Shown one piece after another: positions 8,471 through 18,378 of a DNA stretch of 64,000 nt. The number at the start of each line of letters is the position of its first letter. Within the stretch, counting starts at the first letter, position 1. The DNA is from Amycolatopsis anabasis. Its GTDB lineage: Bacteria > Actinomycetota > Actinomycetes > Mycobacteriales > Pseudonocardiaceae. The notes beneath the pieces were generated by a model. The model saw nothing but the letters and a program-made list of their open reading frames with translations, ran no database searches and was not told the DNA's origin. The position numbers and the translations under genes are program-made. The stretch is from contig NZ_VTHK01000003.1 of NCBI RefSeq assembly GCF_009765355.1, positions 124,001 through 188,000 on the forward strand, given 5' to 3'.

Positions 8471-10169
8471 GCAGCTTCAGCGCGGCGGGCGCGGTCGCGG
8501 GCACCGCCGGGTTCTTCGGCGCGACCGGTTCGATCCGGCGGTACCCCTCCGCCTGGTCCGGGCGCGGATCGGCCTCGCCCTTGTTGGGCCAGAAGGAGAA
8601 CGCGCGCTCGGCCTGCGCGGTGATCGTCAGCGACGGGTTCACCCCGAGGTTCGCGGTGATCGCCGTACCGTCCACAACGGACAGTCCCGGGTAGTTGAAG
8701 ACCCGGTGGTACGGATCGATGACGCCCTGCTCGGCATCGGTCGCGATCGGGGCGCCGCCGATGAAGTGCGCGGTCAGCGGGATGTCGAAGACCTCGCCCC
8801 AGGTGCCGCCCGCGATGCCCTCGATGTGCTCCGCGGTGCGCTGGTTGGCCTCGAACCCGGCCTCGATGAAACTCGGGTTCGGCTCGCCGTGGCCCTGTTT
8901 CGAGGTGTACCGGCGGCGGCCGAACAGCCCGCGCTTGGTGTAGGTGGTGATCGAGTTGTCCAGGCTCTGCATCACCAGCAGGATCACCGTGCGTTCGCTC
9001 CACCGGTAGCCGTTGAGCAGCTTCGCCGACTGGATCGGGTGCCGGTACAGGAACCGCACCGCCTGCCGCCAGCGCGGCACCTCGGACCTGCCGTCGGTCG
9101 CGACGGTCTGCAGCATGCTCATCGCGTTGCTGCCCTTGCCGTAGCGCACCGGTTCGATGTGGGTGATCTCGTCGGGATGGATCGACGACGTGATCGCCAC
9201 CCCGCGGCTGAAGTCGCGCTCCGGGTCGACCTTGGTGCGGCCGGAGCCGATGATCGCCTCCGAGTTGGTCCGGGTCAGCTCGCCGAGCCGGGACGACAGC
9301 CGGGGCAGCGCGCCGGTGTCCTTCATCCGGTGCAGCAGGTTCTGGGTGCCCCAGGTGCCCGCGGCGAGCACGACCTTGCCCGCGGTCAGGGTGTGCCGGA
9401 AGCGCCGCGACCGGGTGCCGGTCTTGCGCAGGTCGACCTCGAACGCGCCGTCGCCGCGCGGGCGGACCGCGGTGACCGTGGTCAGCGGGATGACCTTCGC
9501 CCCGCCCTGCTCGGCGAGGTAGAGGTAGTTCTTCACCAGGGTGTTCTTCGCGCCGACGCGGCAGCCGGTCATGCACGCGCCGCATTCGGTGCAGCCGGTG
9601 CGTTCGGGCCCGGCGCCGCCGAAGTACGGATCGGCCACGCGCTCGCCCGGCCGGCCGAAGTACACGCCGACCGGGGTCGGGTGGTACGAATCGGCCACGC
9701 CCAGATCCGCGGCGACCTTGCGCATCACGTCGTCGGACGGGGTGACCGTCGGGTTGGTCACCACGCCGAGCATCCGGCTCGCCTGGTCGTAGTGCGGGGC
9801 GAGCTCGGCTTCCCAGTCGGTGATGTGCGCCCACTGGCGATCTCGGTAGAACGGTTTGAGCGGGCGGTAGAGCGTGTTCGCGTACACCAGCGAACCGCCG
9901 CCGACCCCGGCGCCCGCGAGCACCATGACGTCGGAGAGCAGGTGGATCCGCTGGATGCCGTAGCAGCCGAGTTGCGGCGCCCACAGGTACCGGCGCAGGT
10001 CCCAGGACGTCTTCGCGAACTCGTCGTCGGCGAACCGGCGGCCTGCCTCGATGACCGCGACCCGGTAGCCCTTCTCGGTCAACCGGAGCGCGGCAACGCT
10101 GCCGCCGAAGCCAGAGCCGACCACGATGACGTCGTAGTCGTGGTCCGTGGTGGTGTTACGCGCAGTCAC
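8457..10169 (-). CDS. choD: GMC-family oxidoreductase (ChoD/Rv3409c-type)
   Basis: A 570-residue FAD flavoprotein of the GMC oxidoreductase superfamily, with the dinucleotide-binding motif VIVVGSGFGGSVAALRL at the N-terminus and the C-terminal signature PGLSVVDGTAITANLGVNPSLTI. A ferredoxin-like cysteine cluster, CTECGACMTGC, lies near residue 200. Position next to guaB3 and guaB2 matches M. tuberculosis Rv3409c, annotated choD and called a putative cholesterol oxidase, although a true sterol substrate is doubtful for that subfamily. The start is uncertain: GTG at 10169 or eight codons earlier at 10193; neither has a clear Shine-Dalgarno. Confidence 0.87.
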   Translation of the reverse strand: MTARNTTTDHDYDVIVVGSGFGGSVAALRLTEKGYRVAVIEAGRRFADDEFAKTSWDLRRYLWAPQLGCYGIQRIHLLSDVMVLAGAGVGGGSLVYANTLYRPLKPFYRDRQWAHITDWEAELAPHYDQASRMLGVVTNPTVTPSDDVMRKVAADLGVADSYHPTPVGVYFGRPGERVADPYFGGAGPERTGCTECGACMTGCRVGAKNTLVKNYLYLAEQGGAKVIPLTTVTAVRPRGDGAFEVDLRKTGTRSRRFRHTLTAGKVVLAAGTWGTQNLLHRMKDTGALPRLSSRLGELTRTNSEAIIGSGRTKVDPERDFSRGVAITSSIHPDEITHIEPVRYGKGSNAMSMLQTVATDGRSEVPRWRQAVRFLYRHPIQSAKLLNGYRWSERTVILLVMQSLDNSITTYTKRGLFGRRRYTSKQGHGEPNPSFIEAGFEANQRTAEHIEGIAGGTWGEVFDIPLTAHFIGGAPIATDAEQGVIDPYHRVFNYPGLSVVDGTAITANLGVNPSLTITAQAERAFSFWPNKGEADPRPDQAEGYRRIEPVAPKNPAVPATAPAALKLPSVR

Positions 10170-10245
10170 AGGTAAAAGCGTAACCCGCGCCACCCGACCT
10201 GACCAGAGGTAAGTTACCGCCCAGTCACCCCACCCTGGCCCCGGT

Positions 10246-10273
10246 GCTCTCGTTTAGCCCGCTAAACGAGAGC
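10246..10273. repeat. Dispersed palindromic repeat, perfect copy
   Basis: Two 13-nt perfect arms around CC, 8 nt after the guaB3 stop codon and before choD. Core arms are CTCGTTTAGC and GCTAAACGAG, and the flanking GCT/AGC extends the pairing. It could end guaB3 transcription, though no T-run follows. Confidence 0.85.
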
Positions 10274-10281
10274 CGCGAAGA

Positions 10282-11418
10282 TCATCCGCGGACGGTGAGG
10301 CCGACGCGCTGGAATTCCTTGAGGTCGGAGTAGCCGGTCTTCGCCATCGCGCGGCGCAGCGCGCCGAACAGGTTCACCGCGCCCTCGGCGTCCGCGGAGG
10401 GCCCGAACAGCAGCGTCTTCAGGTCGACCTCGTAATCCGGTCCGGCGGCGACCCGCGAACGCGGCAGCGACGGGTGCGCGGCGGCCGCGGTCCAGTACAG
10501 CCCCTGCCCCGGCGCCTCGGCGGCCGCGGCGAGCGGCGCGCCCAGCATGACCGCGTCCGCGCCGCAGGCGATCGCCTTCGCGATGTCGCCGGAGGAGGTC
10601 ATCCCGCCGTCGGCGAGCACGTGCACGTACCGGCCGCCGGTCTCGTCGAGGTAGTCGCGCCGCGCGGCGGCCGCGTCGATGATCGCGGTGGCCATCGGCA
10701 CGCCGATGCCGAGCACGCGGTCGGTGCTGGTCACCCCGGGCGTGTAACCGTGGCCGACGATCACCCCGGCCGCGCCGGTGCGCATCAGGTGCATCGCCGT
10801 GCGGTAGTCACCGACCCCGCCCGCGATCACCGGCACGTCCAGGCGCCCGATGAAGTCCTTGAGGTCGAGCGGCTCGCCCTCGCGGGCGACGTGCTCGGCG
10901 GAGATGATCGTGCCCTGCACGACCAGGATCTCGACCCCGGCCGCGATCAGATCCGGGGTCAGCTCGGCGGCGTGCTGCGGGCTGACCCGGGCCGCCACGG
11001 TCACTCCCGATTCGCGGACCGTGCGGATCGCCTCGGTCAGCAGGTCCACGCGGATCGGCGCGGAGTGCAGTTCCTGCAGCACCCGCACCAGCGCGGTCGG
11101 GTCCTCGGGGTGCTCCTCGGCCGCGCGCACGAGCCGGAACATCGCCTCCTCGACGTTGGCCTGCCGGGCCCAGAGGCCCTCGGCGTTGAGCACGCCGAGC
11201 CCGCCCAGCTCGCCGATGGCCACCGCGGTGCCCGGCGACACGATCGCGTCCGTCGGATGCGTCACCAGCGGCAGGTCGAACCGGTAGGCGTCGATCTGCC
11301 AGCCGGTGGACACCACCGCGGACGACCGGGTGCGCCGCGAGGGCACGATCTCGACGTCGTCGAGGTCGTATGCCCGCCGCGCGGTGCGCCCCATGCCGAT
11401 CTCGACCAGATCCCGCAC
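10282..11418 (-). CDS. guaB3: GuaB3-family IMP dehydrogenase-related protein
   Basis: A 378-residue TIM-barrel protein of the IMPDH/GMPR superfamily. It has the family opening VRDLVEIGMGRTARRAYDLDDV, the glycine-rich barrel loops AGGVGDY and DGGMTSSGDIAKA, and the phosphate-site VMLGAPLA. It lacks the CBS pair found in GuaB2, and I do not see the GSxCTTR catalytic loop. Members of this family have been reported to act as GMP reductases rather than IMP dehydrogenases. GTG at 11418 is chosen because GAGGGGA lies just upstream. A guaB2-guaB3-choD run in the same order occurs in mycobacteria. The spacing to guaB2 (131 nt) holds another palindromic repeat. Confidence 0.93.
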   Translation of the reverse strand: MRDLVEIGMGRTARRAYDLDDVEIVPSRRTRSSAVVSTGWQIDAYRFDLPLVTHPTDAIVSPGTAVAIGELGGLGVLNAEGLWARQANVEEAMFRLVRAAEEHPEDPTALVRVLQELHSAPIRVDLLTEAIRTVRESGVTVAARVSPQHAAELTPDLIAAGVEILVVQGTIISAEHVAREGEPLDLKDFIGRLDVPVIAGGVGDYRTAMHLMRTGAAGVIVGHGYTPGVTSTDRVLGIGVPMATAIIDAAAARRDYLDETGGRYVHVLADGGMTSSGDIAKAIACGADAVMLGAPLAAAAEAPGQGLYWTAAAAHPSLPRSRVAAGPDYEVDLKTLLFGPSADAEGAVNLFGALRRAMAKTGYSDLKEFQRVGLTVRG

Positions 11419-11490
11419 GTGAAGTCCCCTCTCGACAGCGATGTGCGCGCTCATTCTCGCCACCACGTTCCCCTTGCGAGCGCACGGGTC

Positions 11491-11512
11491 CTCATTTAGC
11501 CCGCTAAACGAG
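11491..11512. repeat. Dispersed palindromic repeat, one-mismatch copy
   Basis: Arms CTCATTTAGC and GCTAAACGAG around CC, 37 nt downstream of the guaB2 stop and upstream of guaB3. One base of the left arm departs from the perfect form. Confidence 0.8.
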
Positions 11513-11549
11513 AGCGGCGGGGCGGGTTCCCTTGGGGTGGCGCGGTTTC

Positions 11550-13088
<1,539 letters not shown>

Positions 13089-13152
13089 TCACGGACCGCG
13101 ACATCGGGGCCTGTAAACGATGGTATCTGGCGGGCGGTGGGGACCCGCCCGG

Positions 13153-13158
13153 TACCGT
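13153..13158 (+). promoter_or_regulatory. -10 element of a leaderless promoter
   Basis: TACCGT followed by seven bases and then the GTG at 13166. This places the transcription start on the start codon, and no Shine-Dalgarno is present. It supports the GTG at 13166 as the start of the DUF5319 gene. Confidence 0.55.
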
Positions 13159-13165
13159 GGCCCCC

Positions 13166-13552
13166 GTGCCGCACGATGTGTTGCCCCCAGACCCGTTCGC
13201 CGACGACCCGAACGACCCGGCCAAAGACATCGTCTCGCTGGACGACCACCTGGACGAGCCGATCGGCGCCGACGAACGCACGGAACTGCTCGCCGACCTC
13301 TCGGACCTGGCCGTTTACCAGGCGCTGCTGGAGCCGCGGGGGATCCGCGGCATCGTGGTGGACTGCGGCGAATGCGACCTGCCGCACTACCACGACTGGC
13401 ACCTGCTGCGGGCCAGCCTCGAGCAGCTGCTGGCCGACGGCCGAATGCGCCCGCACGAGCCCGCGTTCGACCCGAACCCGGCCGACTACGTGAGCTGGGA
13501 CTACTGCCGCGGGTTCGCCGACGGCGTGACGGCCACCGAGAGCGCCTACTGA
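13166..13552 (+). CDS. DUF5319-type conserved actinobacterial protein (Rv3412-like)
   Basis: A 128-residue acidic soluble protein conserved next to guaB2 across actinobacteria, equivalent by position and length to M. tuberculosis Rv3412. Visible features are an acidic N-terminal half (DDPNDPAKDIVSLDDHLDEP), the segment RGIVVDCGECDLPHYHDWHLL with a CGEC pair near the middle, and the C-terminal VSWDYCRGFADGV. The paired Cys and His residues suggest metal binding, but no function is established. The start is set by the leaderless promoter spacing rather than by a ribosome site. Confidence 0.85.
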   Translation: MPHDVLPPDPFADDPNDPAKDIVSLDDHLDEPIGADERTELLADLSDLAVYQALLEPRGIRGIVVDCGECDLPHYHDWHLLRASLEQLLADGRMRPHEPAFDPNPADYVSWDYCRGFADGVTATESAY

Positions 13553-13560
13553 TCTTCGGC

Positions 13561-13605
13561 ACGACGAAGGGCCCGTGACCGGAGATCGGTCGCGGGCCCT
13601 TGTCG
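13561..13605. terminator. Bidirectional intrinsic terminator
   Basis: A long stem with arms ACGAC-(G)-AAGGGCCCG and CGGGCCCTTGTCGT extended inward by GACCG/CGGTC around GAGAT, lying between the convergent ends of the DUF5319 gene (13552) and rsdA (13612). One bulged G and one G-T wobble are present. Confidence 0.8.
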
Positions 13606-13611
13606 TCTCGT

Positions 13612-14544
13612 CTAGTTGGTGGGAACGCTCGCCGCGCCGGGCGGCGGTGCCTCCGCCGGTGGGTCGCCCCGGGGCACGGTGCCCGGTTCGGTGCCCTGGC
13701 CGCCCGAACCCGACGGAATCGAGCTCGAGGTCGGCGGCGGGGTCGTGCTGCTGCTGGGCGGCGTGGGGTTGTCCGAGGTCGACGGCGGCAGCGCGGTGGA
13801 CCCGGAACCGTCCGTGGGGTTCGACGGGTTCGGCGCCGGCGTCGGCAGCGGGCCCGCGGAACTGCCCTGCGCGGGCGGGTTCACCTGAGGCGGCGGCGAC
13901 GGCTGCTGGCCGGGGTTCTGCAGCATCGCGCTCAGTTCGCGGTGCTGCTTCATCAGCTCGTCGAGGTTGTCCTCGGAGGCCACCTGCTTCAGCGCGGCCT
14001 GCGCGGCGTCGAGCGCCTTGCGCGCGGCTTCGAAGTCGCGTTGCCCGATCGCGAGGAGCGCGGCGTTGAGGTCGCTGCGGACCGCCGCGGCGGCCTCGAC
14101 CGAACGGGCGTGATCGGCGTAGAGGACCTTGGTCAGGCCCCAGAGCGTGTCTCCCGGCTGGGCGTCCCGGGCGGCGAGCCCGGTGCCGGTGAAGGCGATG
14201 GCGAGCACCGCGGCGGCCGCGGCCACCGGCACGAGCATCCGGCGCTTGCGGCCCCGCAGACCGTGGCGGCGCGCCAGCGCGGCCGTCTTCACGGTGGTGA
14301 CCGCGGTCTCGGTGTCGACCAGCTCGGCGAGCGGTTCGCTGTCGATGTCCCGGCGCCACGCGAGCAGCAGCGCGTTCAGTTCCTGGTCGCCGAGCCCGTC
14401 GGCGATCTTGGGATCGGAACCGCCCAGCGCGTCGAGCAGTGCGTCGTCGGCCTGCACGGCGGACAGGTCGGCCGCGAACGTGGCCTCGGCGTCGCCCGAG
14501 TGCTCCTCGGCGGGCGTCGGCATCCGTCTTTCGCGTTCGGTCAC
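13612..14544 (-). CDS. rsdA: Anti-sigma-D factor (RsdA-type)
   Basis: A 310-residue single-pass membrane protein that should hold SigD inactive at the membrane. The cytosolic part (residues 1-100) includes DALLDALGGSDPKIADGLGDQELNALL, the sort of region that contacts the sigma factor. One membrane segment follows at about 103-124. The outside part has a helical stretch rich in Ala and Glu and a long Pro/Ser/Thr tail. The GTG start directly abuts the sigD stop codon (TGA then GTG), so the two are translationally coupled. Order and orientation match M. tuberculosis Rv3413c-sigD. Release probably needs regulated proteolysis. Confidence 0.88.
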   Translation of the reverse strand: MTERERRMPTPAEEHSGDAEATFAADLSAVQADDALLDALGGSDPKIADGLGDQELNALLLAWRRDIDSEPLAELVDTETAVTTVKTAALARRHGLRGRKRRMLVPVAAAAAVLAIAFTGTGLAARDAQPGDTLWGLTKVLYADHARSVEAAAAVRSDLNAALLAIGQRDFEAARKALDAAQAALKQVASEDNLDELMKQHRELSAMLQNPGQQPSPPPQVNPPAQGSSAGPLPTPAPNPSNPTDGSGSTALPPSTSDNPTPPSSSTTPPPTSSSIPSGSGGQGTEPGTVPRGDPPAEAPPPGAASVPTN

Positions 14545-15117
14545 TCAGACCACCTCCTCAGCGGCCAGTACCTTGCGGAGCCGTGCGAGCGCACGGTGCT
14601 GGGCAACCCGGACCGCGCCCGGGGTCGAGCCGACCGCTTCGGCGGTCTCCTCCGCGGACAGCCCTACAACCACACGCAGCACCACAATCTCGCGTTGTTT
14701 GTCCGGCAACACTCGGAGCAGCTGGGACATGCGCTCGTTCAGCTCACCCTGCAGGGCGCGCTGCTCGGGACCCACTTCGGCCTCGACCTCGTCCGGAACC
14801 TCGGCGACCGGCTCGGCACGGTTGCGGGCCGCCGCGCGGTGCGCGTCGGCCACCTTGTGCTGTGCGATCCCGTAGACGAAAGCCAGGAACGGGCGTCCCT
14901 GATCACGGTACGAAGGCAATGCCGTGAGCACCGCGAGACACACCTCCTGGGCAACGTCGTCTGCCGAAGCGAACGAACGCTCCTGCCTGCCAACTCGTGC
15001 GCGGCAGTACCGCACTACCAGGGGACGGATAGCGGCCAGCAGCCGCTCGACTGCCTGGGGATCACCCTCGACAGCAGCGGCGACCGGCTCATCCAGTCCA
15101 TCCCCCACATTGGCCAT
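14545..15117 (-). CDS. sigD: ECF RNA polymerase sigma factor SigD
   Basis: A 190-residue extracytoplasmic-function sigma factor. Region 2 is visible as ADDVAQEVCLAVLTALPSYRDQG and FLAFVYGIAQHKVADAHR. Region 4 is visible as LPDKQREIVVLRVVVGLSAEETAEAVGSTPGAVRVAQHRALARLRK. I prefer ATG at 15117 to the in-frame TTG three codons earlier; neither has a strong ribosome site. Coupled to the anti-sigma gene rsdA downstream and placed between DUF5319 and whiB3 as in mycobacteria, where SigD acts in starvation and stationary-phase expression. Confidence 0.93.
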   Translation of the reverse strand: MANVGDGLDEPVAAAVEGDPQAVERLLAAIRPLVVRYCRARVGRQERSFASADDVAQEVCLAVLTALPSYRDQGRPFLAFVYGIAQHKVADAHRAAARNRAEPVAEVPDEVEAEVGPEQRALQGELNERMSQLLRVLPDKQREIVVLRVVVGLSAEETAEAVGSTPGAVRVAQHRALARLRKVLAAEEVV

Positions 15118-15495
15118 CGCAGACAACAGTCCCAGCGTTACGTGTAGGCGTGCAAATAGGCCGACGCGTGAACACGAATCTCCCTCACGCCGGTGATTCC
15201 TACCGTACCTTCCGACGCCGACAGCGTTCCTTCACGGTCGCCACCGGCGCGCCCCGCCGACGCGGAGCATGGGTCCACCCCTCCCTCGCATACTCGAAAC
15301 TCCAACGAGCATGACTACGAAAGGGGTACGCGCGCAGCCCGAAAAGGCGGCAAGACGGGCAGGAGCTGACGACCACTGGGCCGATCGGGTGGACTCGCCC
15401 AGCGGTCAGGCGCCGGTCAGCTCACGGTGCCGGTTCGGGCAATGCCGGTTCCGACAACGCCCGCCCGGCGACGCACGTTCAGGCGCGGTGCCCGC
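15118..15495. other. Intergenic region upstream of sigD
   Basis: No credible gene is visible on either strand. The region must contain the sigD promoter (leftward) and the 3' end of the BldM-like regulator transcript. I saw no clear hairpin terminator or repeat in it. Confidence 0.5.
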
Positions 15496-16094
15496 TCAGG
15501 AAACCAGGCCGCGGCGGAAACCGTGCGCCACCGCCTGGGCGCGGTCGCGCACGCCGAGCTTGCGGAACAGCCGGCGCGCGTGCGTCTTGACCGTGTCCTC
15601 GGACAGGTACAGCTCGCGCCCGATCTGGCCGTTGCTCTTGCCCTGGCTCATCCCGCGCAGCACCTGGAGCTCGCGCTCGGTGAGCTGCACGCCCGGGTCC
15701 GAGGGCTGCCGCGGCGCGGGCACCGAGGTGCTCGCCAGCGTGTGCGCCAGCGCGGCGACCAGTTCCGGCCGCGAGGCGTCCCAGCGCAGGTAGCCGCGGG
15801 CGCCGCCGGCGATGGCCGCGGCGATGCTGCCGGCGTCGTCCGGTGCGCCGAACACGATGACATTGGCCTGCGGGTTGGCCGAGACAAGGCGCCGGGTGGC
15901 CTCGACTCCGGTCGGCACCGCGCGCTGGGTGCCGACGAGCACAACGTCGACCGGCTGGCGGGAATACCTCGCGAGCAACTCGTCACCGTGCGCTACACAG
16001 TCGATGCGACTGACGCCGGGGACGGCAGAGACATCACGCGGGTGAGCCCTTCGCGGACACTGCGTCGGTCGTCGCAGATCAAGACCGTCGTCAC
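15496..16094 (-). pseudogene. BldM-like atypical response regulator with an apparent 2-nt frameshift
   Basis: Reading from GTG at 16094, which has AGGAAGGAAA upstream, the protein begins VTTVLICDDRRSVREGLTRVM, the typical start of the BldM/WhiI-type orphan regulators. After the ATG codon a CTCT run at 16027-16030 adds two bases and throws the frame to a stop about a dozen codons on. The rest continues in another frame as SAVPGVSRIDCVAHGDELLARY and ends in an intact LuxR helix-turn-helix (LTERELQVLRGMSQGKSNGQIGRELYLSEDTVKTHARRLF). Removing two bases restores 198 residues. The receiver Asp is replaced (VLVGTQ), so the protein is probably phosphorylation-independent. Sequencing error, a true null allele, or use of an internal start are all possible. 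Confidence 0.75.
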
Positions 16095-16234
16095 GGGGTT
16101 TCCTTCCTGCAGCCGGGTGACATTCCATATCCCCTATCGGACGCTTTAGGCCCAACCTTGACACGATCCGGTGGCTTTTTTTAAAAGTTCTTAGCCCGGA
16201 TGTCGGTATGGGGTGCCCGACGGAGCCAACCCGG

Positions 16235-17080
16235 TCAGGTCGGCACCCACGGCGAGTCGTCTGCGAGCCGTCTTCCCACAGGGTCCGATCGTAGTAACAC
16301 TCCGTGCAACACCCTAGACGCTCTGAATCGATACCGCTCGGCGTGTCGCGAAAACAAGTCCGCGGCCAGCAGACCGGCGGGCCAACTGAGCGAACGCAGT
16401 TGGTTATCGTCGGCCGCGGCGAGCGCGCCCGCAACCAGCTCGGCCGCACGTTTCCGCTCAGCGGAAGATCCAATCGCGGCCAAGGCCGCGGCGAGCACGA
16501 GTTCGGACTTGACGGTGTGCCGCCGCGCGCCGCGTCCGGCGGCTTCGGCCACCGCGCCTTCGGCCGGGGCCACCGCGGCCGCCGGATCGCCCGCCGCCAG
16601 TTCGATCTCCGCGCCGACCCAGCCCGCGCGCACGCGGGCGCGCCAGCCGCCCGCCGGGGCACGGGCCCGCAGCCGCCGGGCGGCCGCGATCCGGCCCAGC
16701 GCGAGGTTGTCCGCGGCGAGCCCGAGGAAAGCGTCCGCGAGGGCACCCTCGGCGTCCAGGCCGTCCGGATCCGCCGGTCCCCCGGCGCGGCTCGCCAGCG
16801 CGAGCGCGGCGCCGTCCAGGCCGCGCGCGGCGGCGTGCCCGCCGAGCTGGCGGCGGTGCGAGGCGAGCGCGGCCAGGGCGAGCGCCGCCGGGACCGGATC
16901 GGCTTCCGCGGCCAGCTCGCCGAGCAGCGTGGCCGCCGCGGCGTAGCTCCCCCGCGCGCCGAGGACGATCGCGGTCAGCAGCCGCTCGCGGGCGGAGCCG
17001 GTCGCCGCGGCGGCGAGCCGGCGCGCCGGGATCGCGGGCCGGTCGCCGAAGGCCGCTCGGCGCAGGTCTGGTTCGTGCAC
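16235..17080 (-). CDS. Rv3415c-like conserved alanine-rich helical protein
   Basis: A 281-residue protein almost entirely predicted alpha-helical and alanine-rich, with repeated helix-turn-helix pairs such as LAALASHRRQLGGHAAARGLDGAALALA and AFLGLAADNLALGRIAAARRL that resemble degenerate tetratricopeptide repeats. Position between sigD and whiB3 matches M. tuberculosis Rv3415c. The start is GTG at 17080. No signal peptide or membrane segment is apparent. Function unknown; a scaffold role is only a guess from the repeat shape. Confidence 0.75.
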   Translation of the reverse strand: MHEPDLRRAAFGDRPAIPARRLAAAATGSARERLLTAIVLGARGSYAAAATLLGELAAEADPVPAALALAALASHRRQLGGHAAARGLDGAALALASRAGGPADPDGLDAEGALADAFLGLAADNLALGRIAAARRLRARAPAGGWRARVRAGWVGAEIELAAGDPAAAVAPAEGAVAEAAGRGARRHTVKSELVLAAALAAIGSSAERKRAAELVAGALAAADDNQLRSLSWPAGLLAADLFSRHAERYRFRASRVLHGVLLRSDPVGRRLADDSPWVPT

Positions 17081-17090
17081 CGGGCCATTC

Positions 17091-18173
17091 TCACCGGCTG
17101 ATCCGGCGCGCCCCCAGCAGCACGTACTCGACGCGCTCCACCGAGTTCCGCAGATCGCCGAGCAGTTCGACCTTGCCGGGCAGCGCGGGCTCGTCCCAGC
17201 CCGGTCCCGCGGCGAACATCCGGCTGCGCTGACGGCCCCGGGCGATCCGGTCGAACAGCCGGACGTCGGCCACGCCCGGGCGCTGCGCCCAGAGGACGAC
17301 GGCGGCGGGCGCGCTGCGCCGCACGGCGACCGCGAGCACCTCGGCCGGCAGCGGGACGCCGAAGAGCTGGGTGCCGATCCGGCGTTCGGCCAGGCAGGCC
17401 GCCAGCGCGTAGAGCGGCAGGCTTTCGCGCTCCTCCGGCACGCAGCCGAGCAGCACCGGCCGGTGGTTGCGCGCCTCCGAAAGCACCGGGGTGGCCCGGA
17501 TCAGCGCCGCGAAAACGCATTCGGCGAGCAGGTACTCGACCTCGGCGCCGGCGCGGTTGCCCCGCCAGCGGGCGCCGAGCGCGGTCAGCACCGGCTGGAT
17601 CACGCCCTCCCAGGCGTCCAGCACCCCGGCCCGGGCGATCAGCTCGGCGAGCATGCGCTGGACCGCGCCGACGTCCATGGCCAGCGCGGCGGTGCTCAGC
17701 CGCCGCGCCTGCCGGGACGGCCCGTCCCGCTCCCCGGCGGGCAGCACCAGTTCGCCGTCCGGGGTGCCGATCCGCAGCGCGGTCTGCGCGACCGTCTCCG
17801 GGTTCAGGGCTTGTACCGCGAATCGCGGCCCCTCGGCGGGCTGCGGCGATTCCGGCGGCGGGGGCGGCCCGGATTTGGGCATCTGCTCCAGCGCGTACCG
17901 CGCGGCCTCCGCGGTCGACGCGCCCCGGAGCAGGGCGCGCTGCATCAGTTCCAGCCGGCCGATGTCCGCCGGGCCGTAGCGGCGGTGCCGCCCGTCGGTG
18001 TGCCGGCTCGGGCCCAGGCCGTAGCGGCGGTCCCAGGTGCGCAGCGTGGACGGGGCGACGCCGAGTCTTCGCGCGACCGAGGCGACCGGCATGGTGGGTT
18101 CGGCGTCGGCATCCCGCACAGTCGCCGCGTGGTCGCCGTCGACTGTGTGACCGGAGCCGGACTCGGATCCCAC
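17091..18173 (-). CDS. MerR-type regulator with a degenerate cobalamin-binding-like domain
   Basis: The 360-residue protein has a MerR helix-turn-helix (MPVASVARRLGVAPSTLRTWDRRYGLGPSRHTDGRHRRYGPADIGRLELMQR, from about residue 30). A helical linker domain of the type preceding B12-binding folds follows at about 160-240 (ALGARWRGNRAGAEVEYLLAECV). The C-terminal Rossmann-like part runs from VLLGCVPEERESLPLYALAACL. In light-sensing CarH/LitR proteins the last part has ExHxxG with an axial His; here that His is absent. GTG at 18173 is chosen: GATATT lies seven bases upstream, consistent with a leaderless mRNA. It ends 10 nt before the Rv3415c-like gene, so the two are probably one operon. Confidence 0.82.
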   Translation of the reverse strand: MGSESGSGHTVDGDHAATVRDADAEPTMPVASVARRLGVAPSTLRTWDRRYGLGPSRHTDGRHRRYGPADIGRLELMQRALLRGASTAEAARYALEQMPKSGPPPPPESPQPAEGPRFAVQALNPETVAQTALRIGTPDGELVLPAGERDGPSRQARRLSTAALAMDVGAVQRMLAELIARAGVLDAWEGVIQPVLTALGARWRGNRAGAEVEYLLAECVFAALIRATPVLSEARNHRPVLLGCVPEERESLPLYALAACLAERRIGTQLFGVPLPAEVLAVAVRRSAPAAVVLWAQRPGVADVRLFDRIARGRQRSRMFAAGPGWDEPALPGKVELLGDLRNSVERVEYVLLGARRISR

Positions 18174-18273
18174 TCGGCCCAATATCCCGGGACGAACCGG
18201 GCGCGGCAACCGGAGCCTGAGACTCAGCTCACACATCCGGGGGATGCCTAACGGCTGAATCGACCCGAATTCC

Positions 18274-18302
18274 TTGAACAAGTATTGACGCGCTTCTAAC
18301 GT
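18274..18302 (+). promoter_or_regulatory. Promoter of whiB3
   Basis: TTGAAC at 18274-18279 and TAACGT at 18297-18302 with a 17-bp spacer give a good vegetative-type promoter about 75 nt upstream of the whiB start, in the divergent gap with the MerR-type gene. Confidence 0.5.
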
Positions 18303-18378
18303 TACGGCCGTTGCACCGAATGGAGTAGTCGGCACCAACAACTGCAGGGAAACCGACCGGATCACGGAGGCGGTCACG

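Noticed and set aside
10246..10273. Palindromic repeats as plain rho-independent terminators
   Set aside because: No T-tract follows the copies, some are in divergent promoter gaps, and they share primary sequence; termination may occur at some copies but does not explain the family.
13612..14544. Pro/Ser-rich tail of the anti-sigma factor as a separate cell-wall protein
   Set aside because: It is in one frame with the cytosolic and membrane parts and abuts sigD exactly as in mycobacteria.
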